DNA from: Shinisaurus crocodilurus
Taxonomy: Eukaryota; Chordata; Lepidosauria; Squamata; Shinisauridae
Direction: 5' to 3'
Assembly: GCA_021292165.1 (NCBI GenBank)
Contig: CM037877.1
Coordinates: 126,794,402 to 126,858,401 of the forward strand
Length of the DNA: 64,000 nucleotides
Shown: positions 23,771 to 34,220 of the stretch, one piece after another
Layout of the letters: every line of letters begins with the position of its first letter
Numbering within the stretch: position 1 is the stretch's first letter
Program-made: the position numbers and the translations under genes
The notes under the pieces: generated by a model
Told to the model about the DNA's origin: nothing
What the model saw: only the letters and a program-made list of their open reading frames with translations
Database searches by the model: none

Positions 23771-24025
23771 ATCGCCCATCTGGCCAGTCACACGGCCACC
23801 CTGTATTTTGGAGATAATAATACTGACCGTACAAGGTTAGAAACATAGACTTACACCAGGGCAGACCATGGATCCGTCTACCTCAATATTGTCTATATTA
23901 TAGACAATATTGAGGTAGACGGATCCATGGTCTGCCCTGGTGTAAGTCTATGTTTCTAACCTTGTACGGTCAGTATTATTATCTCCAAAATACAGGGTGG
24001 CCGTGTGACTGGCCAGATGGGCGAT
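23771..24025. repeat. Perfect 255-bp palindrome (127-bp arms, 1-bp spacer)
   Basis: Bases 23771-23897 are the exact reverse complement of 23899-24025, with a single T at 23898 between them. Symmetry stops sharply beyond both ends. The arms carry the 3' part of a tRNA-derived SINE and an L2-like tail phrase (CATCTGGCCAGTCACACGG). It is either a recent foldback rearrangement or an assembly or library artefact. Confidence 0.95.
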
Positions 24026-24140
24026 AGACTCTATAATGATAGGCAGCCGCTCTCCCTAGAGATGCCGAGCAGGGACTGAACGTGGAACTTTCTGCATGCA
24101 AAGCATGGGCTCGACCACTGAGCCACGGCCCTTTCTTAAG
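24026..24140 (-). mobile_element. tRNA-derived SINE (CTCAGTGGT family), antisense
   Basis: The minus strand reads GGGCCGTGGCTCAGTGGTCG, then GCTTTGCATGCAGAAAGTTCC and GTTCAGTCCCTGCTCGG. These are the A-box and B-box regions of a tRNA-derived SINE. Related plus-strand copies are at about 24745-24905 and 59876-60060. Confidence 0.75.
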
Positions 24141-24325
24141 GTTGGTGCAGGTAGTACAAAAAGATAATGTATATGAAGTGCTCTGAGCACTCTAAAGCGA
24201 TATATAATTTTTATTATTTTGTTCATTGGGAAAAATACAACATAGCTTAAGAATGAGATATGATTGTCAGGAATTATGTTCAGATAACATGCTCAGCATT
24301 TTCTAGGCACAACACCATATAATTA

Positions 24326-24575
24326 CAGTCATGCCTTGGATTGAGAGCATAATTCGTTCCGGAAACGTGCTTGTAATCCAAAACACTCTTATATCAAAAG
24401 AAAATCCCCCCCAAAAAAATTGTACAGAGATTTTTAATTTAAGCCGTACTACAGTACATGTATTGCAAGACGTCGCTTGTATATCAAGTAAAAAAATTTT
24501 TAATAAATATTTAAAAATGTGCTTGTCTTGCAAAACGCTCTCAAACCGAGTTACTTGCAATCCAAGATATTACTG
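24326..24575. mobile_element. Tc1/mariner-like MITE with TA duplication
   Basis: A 250-bp element with ends CAGTCATGCCTTGG and CCAAGATATTACTG and TA on each side (24324-24325 and 24576-24577). It is AT-rich and encodes nothing. Confidence 0.7.
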
Positions 24576-24744
24576 TACTTACATAAACCACTTGTGGGGA
24601 AGAGGCTAAGGGGAGGCAAGGAACAGTCACAGAGAGGGCTCAGCTCCACAGAGTGTATCGCTCTGCTCCAAATATCCAGCCCTCCCACTACACCCTAGTA
24701 CCCTACCCCCTTTCTTTTGGAGTCATAGCTTATTTGATTGCACA

Positions 24745-24905
24745 AGGAAGGTCCCGGGTTCAATGCCACGTATCTAATTACAAGGAGCTACAGCGGGAAT
24801 TCCTGGGGAAGATCCCTGGCTGAGATCCAGGAGAGCTGCTGCCAGTCAGAGTAGACCGTCCTACACCAGGTGAATCAATGAACTGACTCAATGTATGGCA
24901 GCTTT
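24745..24905 (+). mobile_element. tRNA-derived SINE fragment
   Basis: This starts within the B box (GGTCCCGGGTTCAATGCC). It carries the SINE body phrases GCTGCTGCCAGTCAGAGTAG and ACTGACTCAATGTATGGCAG. The 5' end is missing. Confidence 0.7.
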
Positions 24906-26820
24906 GTGTGGTTTAAGAAAGCGGGCCTGCCATCATCCCACCTAAAGACAAAATACGGTAACTGCACACCAGCTGCAGCCATCCTACAAATGTGATAAGG
25001 CGCCCTTACGAAACCAAACATTTATGCCCGTTTCCACAGCTATAAGCTCACTTGTGTTTGACTTTTCCAACGGTAGTTGCTTTTGTGTGAATCTGTCTTT
25101 TAACAAAAGTTTCACTTCCTTCCTATCACCATCTGTAGTGGTAGTTGTTGAATTGTTATCCTGCTCCATCTGTGCCTTTCCCCATTATTTTTCAGTCCTG
25201 AAATTAGCTTTTTCCTAGAGGCAAAGCTTGCTTATCCATAGACTTGGGATTAACTCCAATATAATTGCTGAATGGGGAATTTATGAAGTATTATATCTTC
25301 TTGAGTCACCTAAAAGGCCTTTTACAGCCTTCAAACAAGAAAGTGATCTTCAGACTCTCACACAAAGAGTGGCTGAGCCTTTACTAGGGGATGATGCTCT
25401 CCAAACATCCAGGAAGAAACTGTGCTCTCAGCAAATGCCCAGTGGTTATTTATTTATTTATTTATTTATTACATTTTCTTCTGTTGCAGTCCTATGCACA
25501 CTTGCTTGGGAGTGTCACATTGAGCAATTTTTTTGAGTAAACATACATACGATTCCACCATCAGAAAGCACCTGAAGGAGAGCAGGGATGGATTTGAAGG
25601 GCCGTCCTTACAGCTTTATTTACTTGGCAATAAGTCTCATTTAAATCAGTGGGACTTAGTTGCTTCTAAGTATACTTAGTTCTGAGTGTTGGATCACACT
25701 ATAAATCAATGCCAGAAGTGGACAACAAAATATTAGAATTAGTGGGTTTAGGAGCTTGAGTGACAGTTTGGTGGGGGGGGGGGATAAAAACATACGTACA
25801 CAGATGTAAGCCACCTTGGGTTCCTTGAAGGAAAAAAGGTGGGGTATAAATATAATAAATAAATAAATAAAATGGTCTTATGCTTCAAGAGATCTGCTGT
25901 GGCATCTTGATTTGAGAGTGTTGCTCATTTGATTTTCTCATCCCCCCTCCGCCCCCTCTTGCCTTTATTTGATGTAAGCAGCAAATAGTGTTGCGTTCAT
26001 CCAGAAAATGTGATTGCATTCTTGGAGGATGCAGACTTTGATACAGGGAAAGGGTTTTCTTTTCCCATGGCATTGTGCGTGGATTGTTAACATCTGAAAT
26101 CTATTTATGAAACATAGTTTTCAAGGAGAGATGGTGGGTCTCATAACCCACTTGGATCTCGCATCCTCACATGAAACTCCTGCCTCATAATCCCAGATGA
26201 ATGGAAGTGATCTGCCATTACTAATTGTTGGCAGAAATATATTCTGCACATGCCCAGACACACACTCATTCCTTAACATATTCCAAGGCTGAATCTGGGC
26301 AGTGGAAATAGCTTCTAGGACTGAGCCCCTAGACTGACTGCTGTCCTATACACTTACCAAGCAGCATGCCCTGCTACACTTGGGTAATAATTGCAAAGGA
26401 GGATGGGGTTCCAATGTACACTTGTACATTCCAGAGGGATAGCCGTGTGAGTCTGCAGCAGAAAAAAGAACGGAGCCTTTTGGCATTATTGTGGCATATG
26501 CTTTGTGGATGGACAAGCCCACATCACCAGATGCATGATGTACTGAGGATAAAACCTCCTGCATCTGCCAAAGGAGAGTCTAGTTTACAAAAGCTAATGT
26601 CCCAATAAATCTGTTTTAAGTGCCATACGCCTCTTTGCTGTTTTAACAGTTGTATGCCAGAGAGAATGTCAGCAGGCAGAGCTTTTCTCTTCCTTGCATA
26701 ACAAGCTGTCTTGCACAACTCACCTATTAAAGCTGTCCTCCTTTACAGCAGATTTCCAATTAAAGCACACTCACCAACAAATATTAGTCCCTCAAAAAAG
26801 TACATTTTAAATACTAATAA
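24906..26820. other. Constant intron 1, non-coding with repeat tails
   Basis: I see no gene. It contains (TTTA)n at about 25446-25470, a SINE/LINE 3' tail with (AATA)n at 25805-25872 and a G run at 25771-25782. At about 26420-26650 is a fragment of the repeat that carries GTCCCAATAAATCTGTTTTA. Confidence 0.5.
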
Positions 26821-26821
26821 A

Positions 26822-26962
26822 CCAGCCTTTCCCAACGTGGTACCCTCCAGATGTGTCAGACTTTAACTCCCATTGTCCCCTGCCTGCATTGACCATGCTG
26901 ACTGAGGATGATGAGAGTTGTAGTCCAACACATCTGGAGGACACCAGGTTGAGAATGACTGA
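26822..26962. mobile_element. hAT-like palindromic MITE (second family)
   Basis: Inverted halves include CCAGATGTGTCAGACTTTAA and GAGTTGTAGTCCAACACATC. The ends are CAGCCTTTCCCAAC and GTTGAGAATGACTG. A clean target duplication is no longer visible. Confidence 0.7.
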
Positions 26963-27080
26963 AAAACCATGCTGTGTCTGATGTGACACATCCCTTCCAT
27001 TGTTAATACTGTCTGTCCATTGTTAATACTGTCTCTCCTGTACCTCTTTTAATACTGCAGTTGTATTGTTTTCTCTTTAG

Positions 27081-27169
27081 GTCACAGAATGGGGATGAAA
27101 ATGGAACATGGCCAAACAACCAGTTTGATACAGAAATGCTTCAAGCCATGATTCTGGCATCAGCAAACG
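27081..27169 (+). CDS. PCDHG: Protocadherin-gamma constant exon C2
   Basis: This 89-bp exon follows a TTTCTCTTTAG acceptor and ends before a GTCAGT donor at 27170. With the two bases carried over from C1 it reads [15 protein letters not shown], then [15 protein letters not shown]. This is the strongly conserved middle of the gamma constant domain (human [20 protein letters not shown]). One base is left over and completes a Glu codon with C3. It encodes part of the common cytoplasmic tail. Confidence 0.97.
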
Positions 27170-27540
27170 GTCAGTTTCCACTAATAACATGACACAAGTT
27201 GTATTACTTTGAGCTATACAAAAAACATTTGTACACTTGCGTGGTATTTCAGCCAGGAATATGGGGTGGGTTAGGATTTTTTTTTAAAAAAATTCTATAC
27301 TGTTTTAATTGTTATGTTGTGTAATTATTGCATTGTTTTAATTGTACATCACCCAGGGTGGCCGGGTGGCCGGCCAGATGGGCGATTCATAAATGTAATA
27401 AATAAATAAATAAATAAACAAACATTGGGTGTACACACTTTGAAAAGCTTATACAAGATTGTAAAAGATTCAAAGTTAATGACAAGAAAGCTGAGGTGGC
27501 TTCCCTCTGTGCTTCTTAAACAGGTACTATTCAAACATAG

Positions 27541-27705
27541 ATTTCATAGATTATAGAGTTGGAAGGAGCCTACAAGGCCATCGAGTCCAACCCCCTGCTC
27601 AGTGCAGGAAATTAGAGGAGGGGTCTCCCATCCAAGTAATAACCAGGCCTGACCCTGCTTAGCTTTCCACGCTCAGACAAGCTGAACCAGCGTAAGCCAC
27701 AGGCC
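27541..27705 (-). mobile_element. 5S rRNA-derived SINE with CR1 3' tail, copy 1
   Basis: On the minus strand a diverged but nearly full-length 5S rRNA-like head starts at GCCTGTGGC. It continues through GGAAAGCTAAGCAGGGTCAG, GCCTGGTTATTACTTGGATG and GGAGACC (internal promoter box C). It joins a CR1 3' end (GAGCAGGGGGTTGGACTCGA to TATAATCTATGAAAT). The same junction occurs at 36411-36553, so this is a composite family (SINE3-like), not a chance juxtaposition. Confidence 0.85.
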
Positions 27706-27708
27706 GGT

Positions 27709-27817
27709 CAGTGCTATTCTTCCAACCTTGGGTCCCCAGATGTTTTTGGCCTACAACTCCCAGCATGCTGGGAGTTGTAGGCCAAAAACATCTGGGGTCC
27801 CAAGGTTGGAGAACACC
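27709..27817. mobile_element. hAT-type MITE, CAGTGTTCTCC family, ends eroded
   Basis: Palindromic copy of the 5245 family with a short centre. It lies immediately beside the 5' end of the 5S-derived SINE. Confidence 0.8.
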
Positions 27818-29599
27818 TTACAGAATTACATGGCAATGGGAAGCTTGGCTGGTCTGCAACCCTTTTGTAGATTAAATGACTTCTTTGTTCATAGATTAAA
27901 AAAGAAAGCTCGTCGTTTAGTCAGCTAATCTGTTTATAATATACACAATATATTTTTTTCAACATCAGTATAAAAATAGCTGGGGCCTGGGGATGGAGTT
28001 TCAGGTCTTTTTCACATAGTTGCCTTTACCCTATTTTGTCACCCCCCAAAAGCCTTATTGAACAGCCCAGGCAAACAGTGGCTAGGGCTGCCTTAAGCAC
28101 TGATGGAAATCTTTGGAATTAGAGTATTTACTTTAAGGTTTTAAAAGAGAAAAGAAAAAATGTGGACATTCAGTTCTGCTCTGAAATGTGTCTTTGTAAA
28201 AATGGGCCTTTTAGGAGGCTCATATGTTTATCATCATCTCTCAGCAACTCCAGATCCAATTTCCTTGCTTCACAAATAAAAGGATTATTTTTTAACTATC
28301 TCCTGTGCTGTTCCAAGGACCAAAAAGTCCTCCTAAAGATTGCTGATTGCCCAATAGGAAAGCAAACAAGCCAGCATCCAGTTCTATAAAGAGAACCTCA
28401 ATCAGAAAAAAATCTGTCTATCCAACTGAGCATTTACATGCATTACAGTTACTTCATACACTGATTAAAATTAGGGCTGGCTGTCACCTGATTAATGAAA
28501 TCTCAATTAATTAATCAATTAAATTTGTAAAATGTGCATAAATCTGCATGTTCATAAAACCAATAGTACTGAAAACAACAGTGCTTTCTGGATCAGGCTA
28601 CTTAAAAGTAATTCTCACTGGTTTCAGCGGGGCTTACTCTCAAGGAAATCTACAGACTCACAGCCTGCTTGGAAATGCTAGGTGTGATACCTTACCTTGT
28701 GGGGTAGGTGTAGTAAGCTAATCCTTTTTTCCTTGCTGAGCTGACTTCTCCAAGAGGTGACACATCTCAAAATCCTTCTTCAGAGAAGGGAAAGGAAATG
28801 GCATGCACTAATTTAGATGAGGAGAGAGAAGGGGAATAGATCTTTCAAAGTGGCACCCAGTTAATTTGTGGCAATTTTTACAATTATTTGGATGGTATTT
28901 AATTGATTGATTAAATTTTGCATCCCTAGCAAAGATAACATGTTTGTACTTGCAGGAAAAAAGCTGGGGTATAAATATAATAAATAAATAAATAAATAAG
29001 AAGGTTTGCTAAGACTTTGACCAAAAGTGGTGCCTGTCCCTTTAACAGACAAGAAGGAGCTTCTCTGCCTCTTCTAATCCAGTATTGGTTCTCTGAAGGG
29101 CAGGCAGCAGTCCTATGACACAACTTGCCTGGTTGGGACTCTTCATCAGGCTACTAGATGGTAAATAGATAGGAAAAACATCTGGCTGATGTTGACCCAT
29201 CAGCATTTTTGTCACAGTCTTCAGATGGAATGTGTGATGAGCCAATAGACATTCAGATTAAACTCTACTAGGCGCTGTGCAGGTTTCAAGTTTTACCTAG
29301 ATCACAGTGGGATCTTAAACCGGAGGAAAAGGATTTTACACCACCTGAAGATGGACTTTATTCTCTGAGGTTACATTCTCTGGCTGCAACTATTAGGTAA
29401 AACTACCCAATTTGGTGTCTATTGACTTTCTTTGGTCTAGTACATCACCTAAAATTAATCTCTAGCTTTGTTAATACACTGTTATCTAGTTTCTCTCTGT
29501 TTCCCACCTACCAAGAAATCTGCATGGTTTGCCTAAGTATGGAGACAGATCCGGGTAACAGCTGGATCTTATATTTTCAGAAATGGGGGATTAACCATC
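27818..29599. other. Constant intron 2, no gene seen
   Basis: AT-rich non-coding sequence. A SINE 3' tail fragment with (AATA)n lies at about 28955-29000. Nothing else was recognised. Confidence 0.5.
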
Positions 29600-29845
29600 C
29601 TTGTGTTTCTTCATCCCAGCACTCATTCCTAGGTGCAACCTGAAACCTGCATAGCACATAGTGGAGCCCTGCCTCCTCCCACATTCCATTTTAAGACTGT
29701 GACTGAATGCTTCGGCTCCGACATCGCCAGCCTCTTCCCCCCCCCCCTCGCTTTGTTGTAATGAAGAGTTCTAGACAACTCAACAGTCTGCACACTTTTG
29801 TGACATTTTAGGTGGCCTAATAAAGGTATTTCCCTAATATAAATT
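29600..29845 (+). repeat. Unclassified interspersed repeat, copy 2
   Basis: Shares its body (TGCAACCTGAAACCTGCATAG, phrase abridged in the family sense) and its end (GGCCTAATAAAGGTATTTCC) with 11264-11545. A C run lies at about 29739-29749. Confidence 0.55.
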
Positions 29846-29856
29846 TAGGAGCTTTA

Positions 29857-29953
29857 GGGCACAATCCTATGCATATTTAGACAGAAAAACTGGCTGGGGA
29901 ATACTGGGAGTTGTAGGACTACGTTCTGTCTAAACATGCATACGATTGTGCCC
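29857..29953. mobile_element. Short MITE with TTA duplication (Harbinger-like)
   Basis: Ends GGGCACAATCCTATGCAT and ATGCATACGATTGTGCCC are inverted repeats. TTA flanks both sides (29854-29856 and 29954-29956). Total 97 bp. Confidence 0.75.
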
Positions 29954-29956
29954 TTA

Positions 29957-30439
29957 AATAAATGATATTGGAGAAGAATGCACAAGGGGAGGGCTCCGCT
30001 GCTCCCACCCATGCTGAGCTTTAAATTACACCCCACATCTCTTTATATAGGTTGGATCTGCCAGTCACATCTTGCTTGGCTGTAGGTCTGCTTGCTAGGT
30101 ATTATGTCCTATTGAATTCAGTGGGGCATCTGAATAAGCAGACCGGCTTAAATCCAAGCACTCCAGTTTAACTGGTTTGTGATTCAGGAGGCTGATTAGG
30201 GAATGGGTAACTGATTAATTACCCTGGTATGTAGTAATCTTACAGACTCTCTTTCTGTATGATTGTAATGTAATTCTACTTTACTATAGTCCTTGAAACA
30301 CAAAAACCAAGTATGATCAGCTTGTGTTGGTGAAAAGCAATTGAGGTGTTGATCTGTTGCTTTAATCTGTTAGAGCAAATTGTTTTCCATTTGAATAGGG
30401 GGCATTGGTCCTGCCCACAGGAGCCAAAACACAAAGGGG
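29957..30439. other. Constant intron 2, no gene seen
   Basis: Non-coding, no repeat recognised. Confidence 0.4.
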
Positions 30440-30750
30440 GTGCTCACAGGACATACAGCCCCCCATGGGTTGTTTAACCCAAAGTGAGGCTGTGGTGTGT
30501 GCGGCCACCATTTTGAATATGCAGCCCCCGCTCAGGGATTGTCATGTCATGCAAACCTGGAGAGCATGGATTATGCGAGGGTTAAACAACCCTCGCATAA
30601 CCCATGGTCTGTTTTAGGGTTATGCAAGGGTTGCCTGGTTCGCATGACATGACAACCCCGAGCAGGAGTTGCATATGCAGCCTGGCACTTGCAGTCGCCA
30701 TGGCTGCTCATGGGTTAAATAACCCGTGTCAGTGTGTTATTTAACTCCTT
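30440..30750. mobile_element. Foldback element with a strong central hairpin
   Basis: Inverted segments include TTGTCATGTCATGCAAACC (about 30539) and its near-complement ending 30658. Between them, 30571-30600 is a perfect 13-bp inverted repeat with a 4-base loop. The phrase GGTTCGCATGAC links it to the foldback at 58440. Confidence 0.65.
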
Positions 30751-31760
30751 CCAGCTCAGTGATAACAGCAATGAAGGTGTGATGTGGCAGCTACTCACCC
30801 GATGGGCAAGTTAAGGTATAGGGCCTATACTATAGGCAAACCTGAGTAAACATCTAAGATGCAAAAGGAGAGGACTCTGCCAAACCTCTGTTACTGTTCA
30901 CACTAGAGAAGGGCGGCGGGGGGGGGGGGGGTTTAAAGATTCCTTTGACTTGCTCCGGGGAAAAAGCAGCTGATGGCGGGAAGGATCTGTGTTATGCTGG
31001 GAACCAAATGGGAAGTCCCTGCCGAGCTGGATTGAGCCCACAGTCAGCCTATTTCTGCTCCATACAGACTCACGCTTGATTGACAAAGTGGATTTGATTG
31101 TAGAGAAATTGAGAAGCTATGTCAGTTTCAGGGGAGAGGGGAAGACCTGGCACACCCATGTTTAAGGGATTCAATGCCTGCAATTTGTGGAGTCTGTGTC
31201 ACAAGCCACGTGATAGACTTAGTTCAGAAAAGTATGCAAGCAAGTGCTCAAATGTAACCAAGTAATATCTTCCACTCTGTTGTTCACTTCAGTGCTTTTA
31301 AATGCCCCTTTAAGCAGTCCCGCCCCCATTATTTTGCTAAATGGAGGCACGTGGCGGCAATGCATTGTGTATATTCACATCTAGTGTATTAGCCATGCTC
31401 TGCTGGCAACTTAGCACGGATGCTAGCTAGCATATGCTCCAACTGTCCCAGTTTACCAGGCTCCCGTCCCCAGTAAATAGTTGTCCTAATTGTGTCTTTG
31501 TGGGAGGAAGATGCCTTTTAAATTACTTGTTAATGTGCCTGTACGTTTACTGGAGTTGCTGGCCTGAGCTATTAGTTTCCCCCACAAAAACTCTGGAGAT
31601 TGAATCTCCTTTAGGGGGTCAATGGCTATCCAGGTATTAAATGCTGCTGAATATGTTTGAATTGCAGCTATTCTACAATAACTACAACTAGATTCATTTT
31701 GAAATAAAACAGTATATAAACCTTTCTTTAAAAAAAAAAAAGAGACTTATGACAGGTTTA
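30751..31760. other. Constant intron 2, no gene seen
   Basis: Non-coding. A G run lies at 30916-30931 and an A run at about 31729-31741. Confidence 0.4.
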
Positions 31761-31768
31761 CTAGTACA

Positions 31769-31914
31769 CAGGGCTTTTTTTCTGGTGGAACTCACCGGAA
31801 CTGAGTTCCAGCACCTTTTCTTCTATTAATTGTATTACAATTTAATCGCCATCTACTCCCGAGGAAATGTAATCCAAGAGTTCCGGTACCTTTTTCTCCA
31901 GAAAAAAAGCACTG
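31769..31914. mobile_element. hAT-type MITE with perfect 8-bp TSD
   Basis: A 146-bp element with ends CAGGGCTTTTTTTCTGG and CCAGAAAAAAAGCACTG. CTAGTACA is on both sides (31761-31768 and 31915-31922). Inner inverted phrases are GAACTGAGTTCCAGCACC and AGAGTTCCGGTACC. Confidence 0.88.
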
Positions 31915-32077
31915 CTAGTACATCATACACCACTGATGAAGTAAGAGTGAAAGTGTGTGTATGGGGTGAGGTGGGGGGAGAGGTATTCGGATGGTGGTCC
32001 TTGGTATGAAAATTGTGTCTGAGTTTTTTTGTCTTTGAGATTTTTGGGATAACATTTTTAGTTTTGAATGAAATGGC

Positions 32078-33044
32078 CAAGGCCATCTTAAGGTATTTAG
32101 GTGAGGTGCAATTTTGGCACCTAACCCTGCACATCACTGCCGTTAGCTCCTGAACAGCATAAAATGGGTTCATGGGCATTTCCTGAGATATTGATCTCTT
32201 CTGTTTTTAATCTCTTTAGTATTACAACCAGGGACATTGCCGGGTACTGAACAGATTCAGGAGAAGGGCCCACGTGCCAGCCACAAGAGGCAAATTTGCA
32301 TAAAATTTGCATATACTAATTCATGTGAATAGATATGAATTTAGAAATAATACTACAGTTTGAAGACCTACCACTATAGTGGGGGACACCGTGACTTGGT
32401 CCACACAATCAAAATAAGCCACTGTGGCCGCGATGTCACTGGGCACGATTTCTGTAATCACCACCCAGGCGTGGCTTGTTGTGTCGTTTGAACCCAGGCA
32501 GCATGGCTTGTTGAAGGAAGAAACAACCCTCCAATAACCCATGGGGTGTTGTAGGGTGAGATCCAGGCATCAGGTGTTTGTGTGGGAAACAGGGCAGGAG
32601 TTGAAGTAACAGTGGTGAAAGGGGAAAGGACTTCTTGTGTTTGGGATTGTATTGCACTTGGTAGGTGGATGGTTGGGGATAGCTGCAGTGAAGAAATTGC
32701 TGCTGCAGGGAGACAAACAGCAGGCAGACCTTTGGAGCATGCTCTTTCCCTCCCAGGAGCCATAAGAGGGGGAAAGACATAGGCAGCAGCACGTGTGCGC
32801 ATGGGAGAAGGGCAGGGCCTGAAGAAGCAGCAGCGGCAGTGCATGTACTCAGCGGCAGCAAGTACATGCACTGTACTTGCATGTACAGAGGAAGGGGAAA
32901 GGAAGTGGTGACGGTGTGCAGTTGGTGCTGCCAATCAAAGACAAAGGCAGGCAGCCAGCCGCCTGCCATGTCGGCTGCTGGGCACCCCCTCTAGTTGGTG
33001 CCAGGGGCAACTGCCTTGCCCGCTTAGTCCTAGAGACAGCCCTG
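32078..33044. mobile_element. 967-bp hAT-like non-autonomous element with 8-bp TSD
   Basis: The left end CAAGGCCATCTTAAGG aligns with the reverse complement of the right end, CAGGGCTGTCTCTAGG. The similarity continues to a shared GGCACC. Identical 8-mers GAAATGGC flank it (32070-32077 and 33045-33052). Half a copy of the foldback family seen at 58440 is nested at about 32385-32580. A palindromic TGCATGTACT stretch lies at 32837-32886. The GC-rich minus-strand open frames inside (32436-32969) look like chance. Confidence 0.72.
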
Positions 33045-33439
33045 GAAATGGCACTGAATACTGACAATCTGATTAAAGTGCAACTGTTTATATGCAGTTA
33101 GCTATAGAAGTAGGTAATTTTTTATTTTCAGATTGTCCTTCAAAATGTAATTTTGGTGTAAAGATCCAGTTTCCAGCATTTCATTTTACTGGCCAGTAAG
33201 AGGAAAGACTTCCACATCACGATCATTTGTTGCCCGTATAAGTATATGCTGAGCCAAAACCACTTCTGTTTGGCCTTGGAGCTAAGTTTCCATGTGCAGG
33301 GAAGTTTTGACAGGGGAATGTTCAAACATGAAAATATAAAAATATGATCTAAGTAACTGCTGTATTAATATTAAAACAAAGGGGGACAGTTTCCAAATAT
33401 AAAGGGGGACAGGGGTTGGCCATTATTAATTGTTTGTGC

Positions 33440-33605
33440 CAGCAACTGCTGATGCAACCTAGAAACTCATTTTGCACCTAGCAGAGACTAACGTAATTTA
33501 AGTCTAACACCTCTTGCATTCCATCTGGAGAATTTGAAAGCTCGCTCACTATTTTGTGACATTTTCGTTCTAATAAAGATATTACCGTACTATGGCGTTT
33601 GGGTT
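33440..33605 (+). repeat. Unclassified interspersed repeat, copy 3
   Basis: Ends GAATTTGAAAGCTCGCTCAC then TTCTAATAAAGATATTACC, matching 11264-11545 and 29600-29845. Confidence 0.55.
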
Positions 33606-33645
33606 ATTTCTACCTTACATGCTTGTTTTAAGAATTGCAAGATAA

Positions 33646-33899
33646 TGGGTGGTATCCAATCTGTATCCCTCTGCTGACAGAAGGCATCCACCAGTGGAAT
33701 GGGGATGGGGGTGGTTTTTGGCAATTACCCCTCCTCCCTGATGCCCCCCAAATCTGCCCTGTAGGTATGGGAGACCCTTCAGAACAGTATGAGAGGTGGC
33801 ATGGGGTCTTGGGGGGCTGCAGGGGGAGAATCACCCCCTACCCATTCTTCTGATGGATGCCTTCCATCAGCAGCTGGGTCATCAATTGGATACCATCCA
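33646..33899. mobile_element. PIF/Harbinger-like MITE
   Basis: Begins TGGGTGGTATCCAAT and ends ATTGGATACCATCCA, preceded by TAA. It has the same length (254 bp) and end type as 16486-16739. The right-hand TAA is mutated. Confidence 0.7.
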
Positions 33900-33998
33900 A
33901 TGTATGTGAAGCACTTTCAATACTTGTGCAATATAAAAGCATAGCATTATTGTAGCCCAGGAAGAGCTGCCTCTTGTGCTATTCTGAACATTTCAATT

Positions 33999-34220
33999 GG
34001 TGTCGTGGTGAGAGTTTTGGACTGGGACTCTGGAGATCCGGGTTCTAGTCCCCACTCAGCCATGAAACTCATTGGGTAACTTTGGGCCAGTCACTGACTC
34101 TCAGCCTAACCTACCTCACAGGGTTGTTGTGAGGATAAAATGGAGAGGAGGATTATGTAAGCCGCCTTGGGTTCCTTGCAGGAAAAAAGGTGGGGTATAA
34201 ATATAATAAATAAATAAATA
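33999..34220 (+). mobile_element. tRNA-derived SINE, copy 1
   Basis: Promoter boxes are TCGTGGTGAG (A) and GGGTTCTAGTCCCC (B). The body contains TGAAACTCATTGGGTAACTT and CTCACAGGGTTGTTGTGAGG. The tail is GTAAGCCGCCTTGGGTTCC with (AATA)n. Other copies are at 40367, 44934, 47201 and 60481. Confidence 0.9.

Noticed and set aside
32436..32969. Overlapping minus-strand open frames of 177 and 158 codons
   Set aside because: They lie wholly inside a non-autonomous hAT-like element and a nested foldback, with Pro/Ser/Cys-rich translation typical of non-coding GC-rich DNA.
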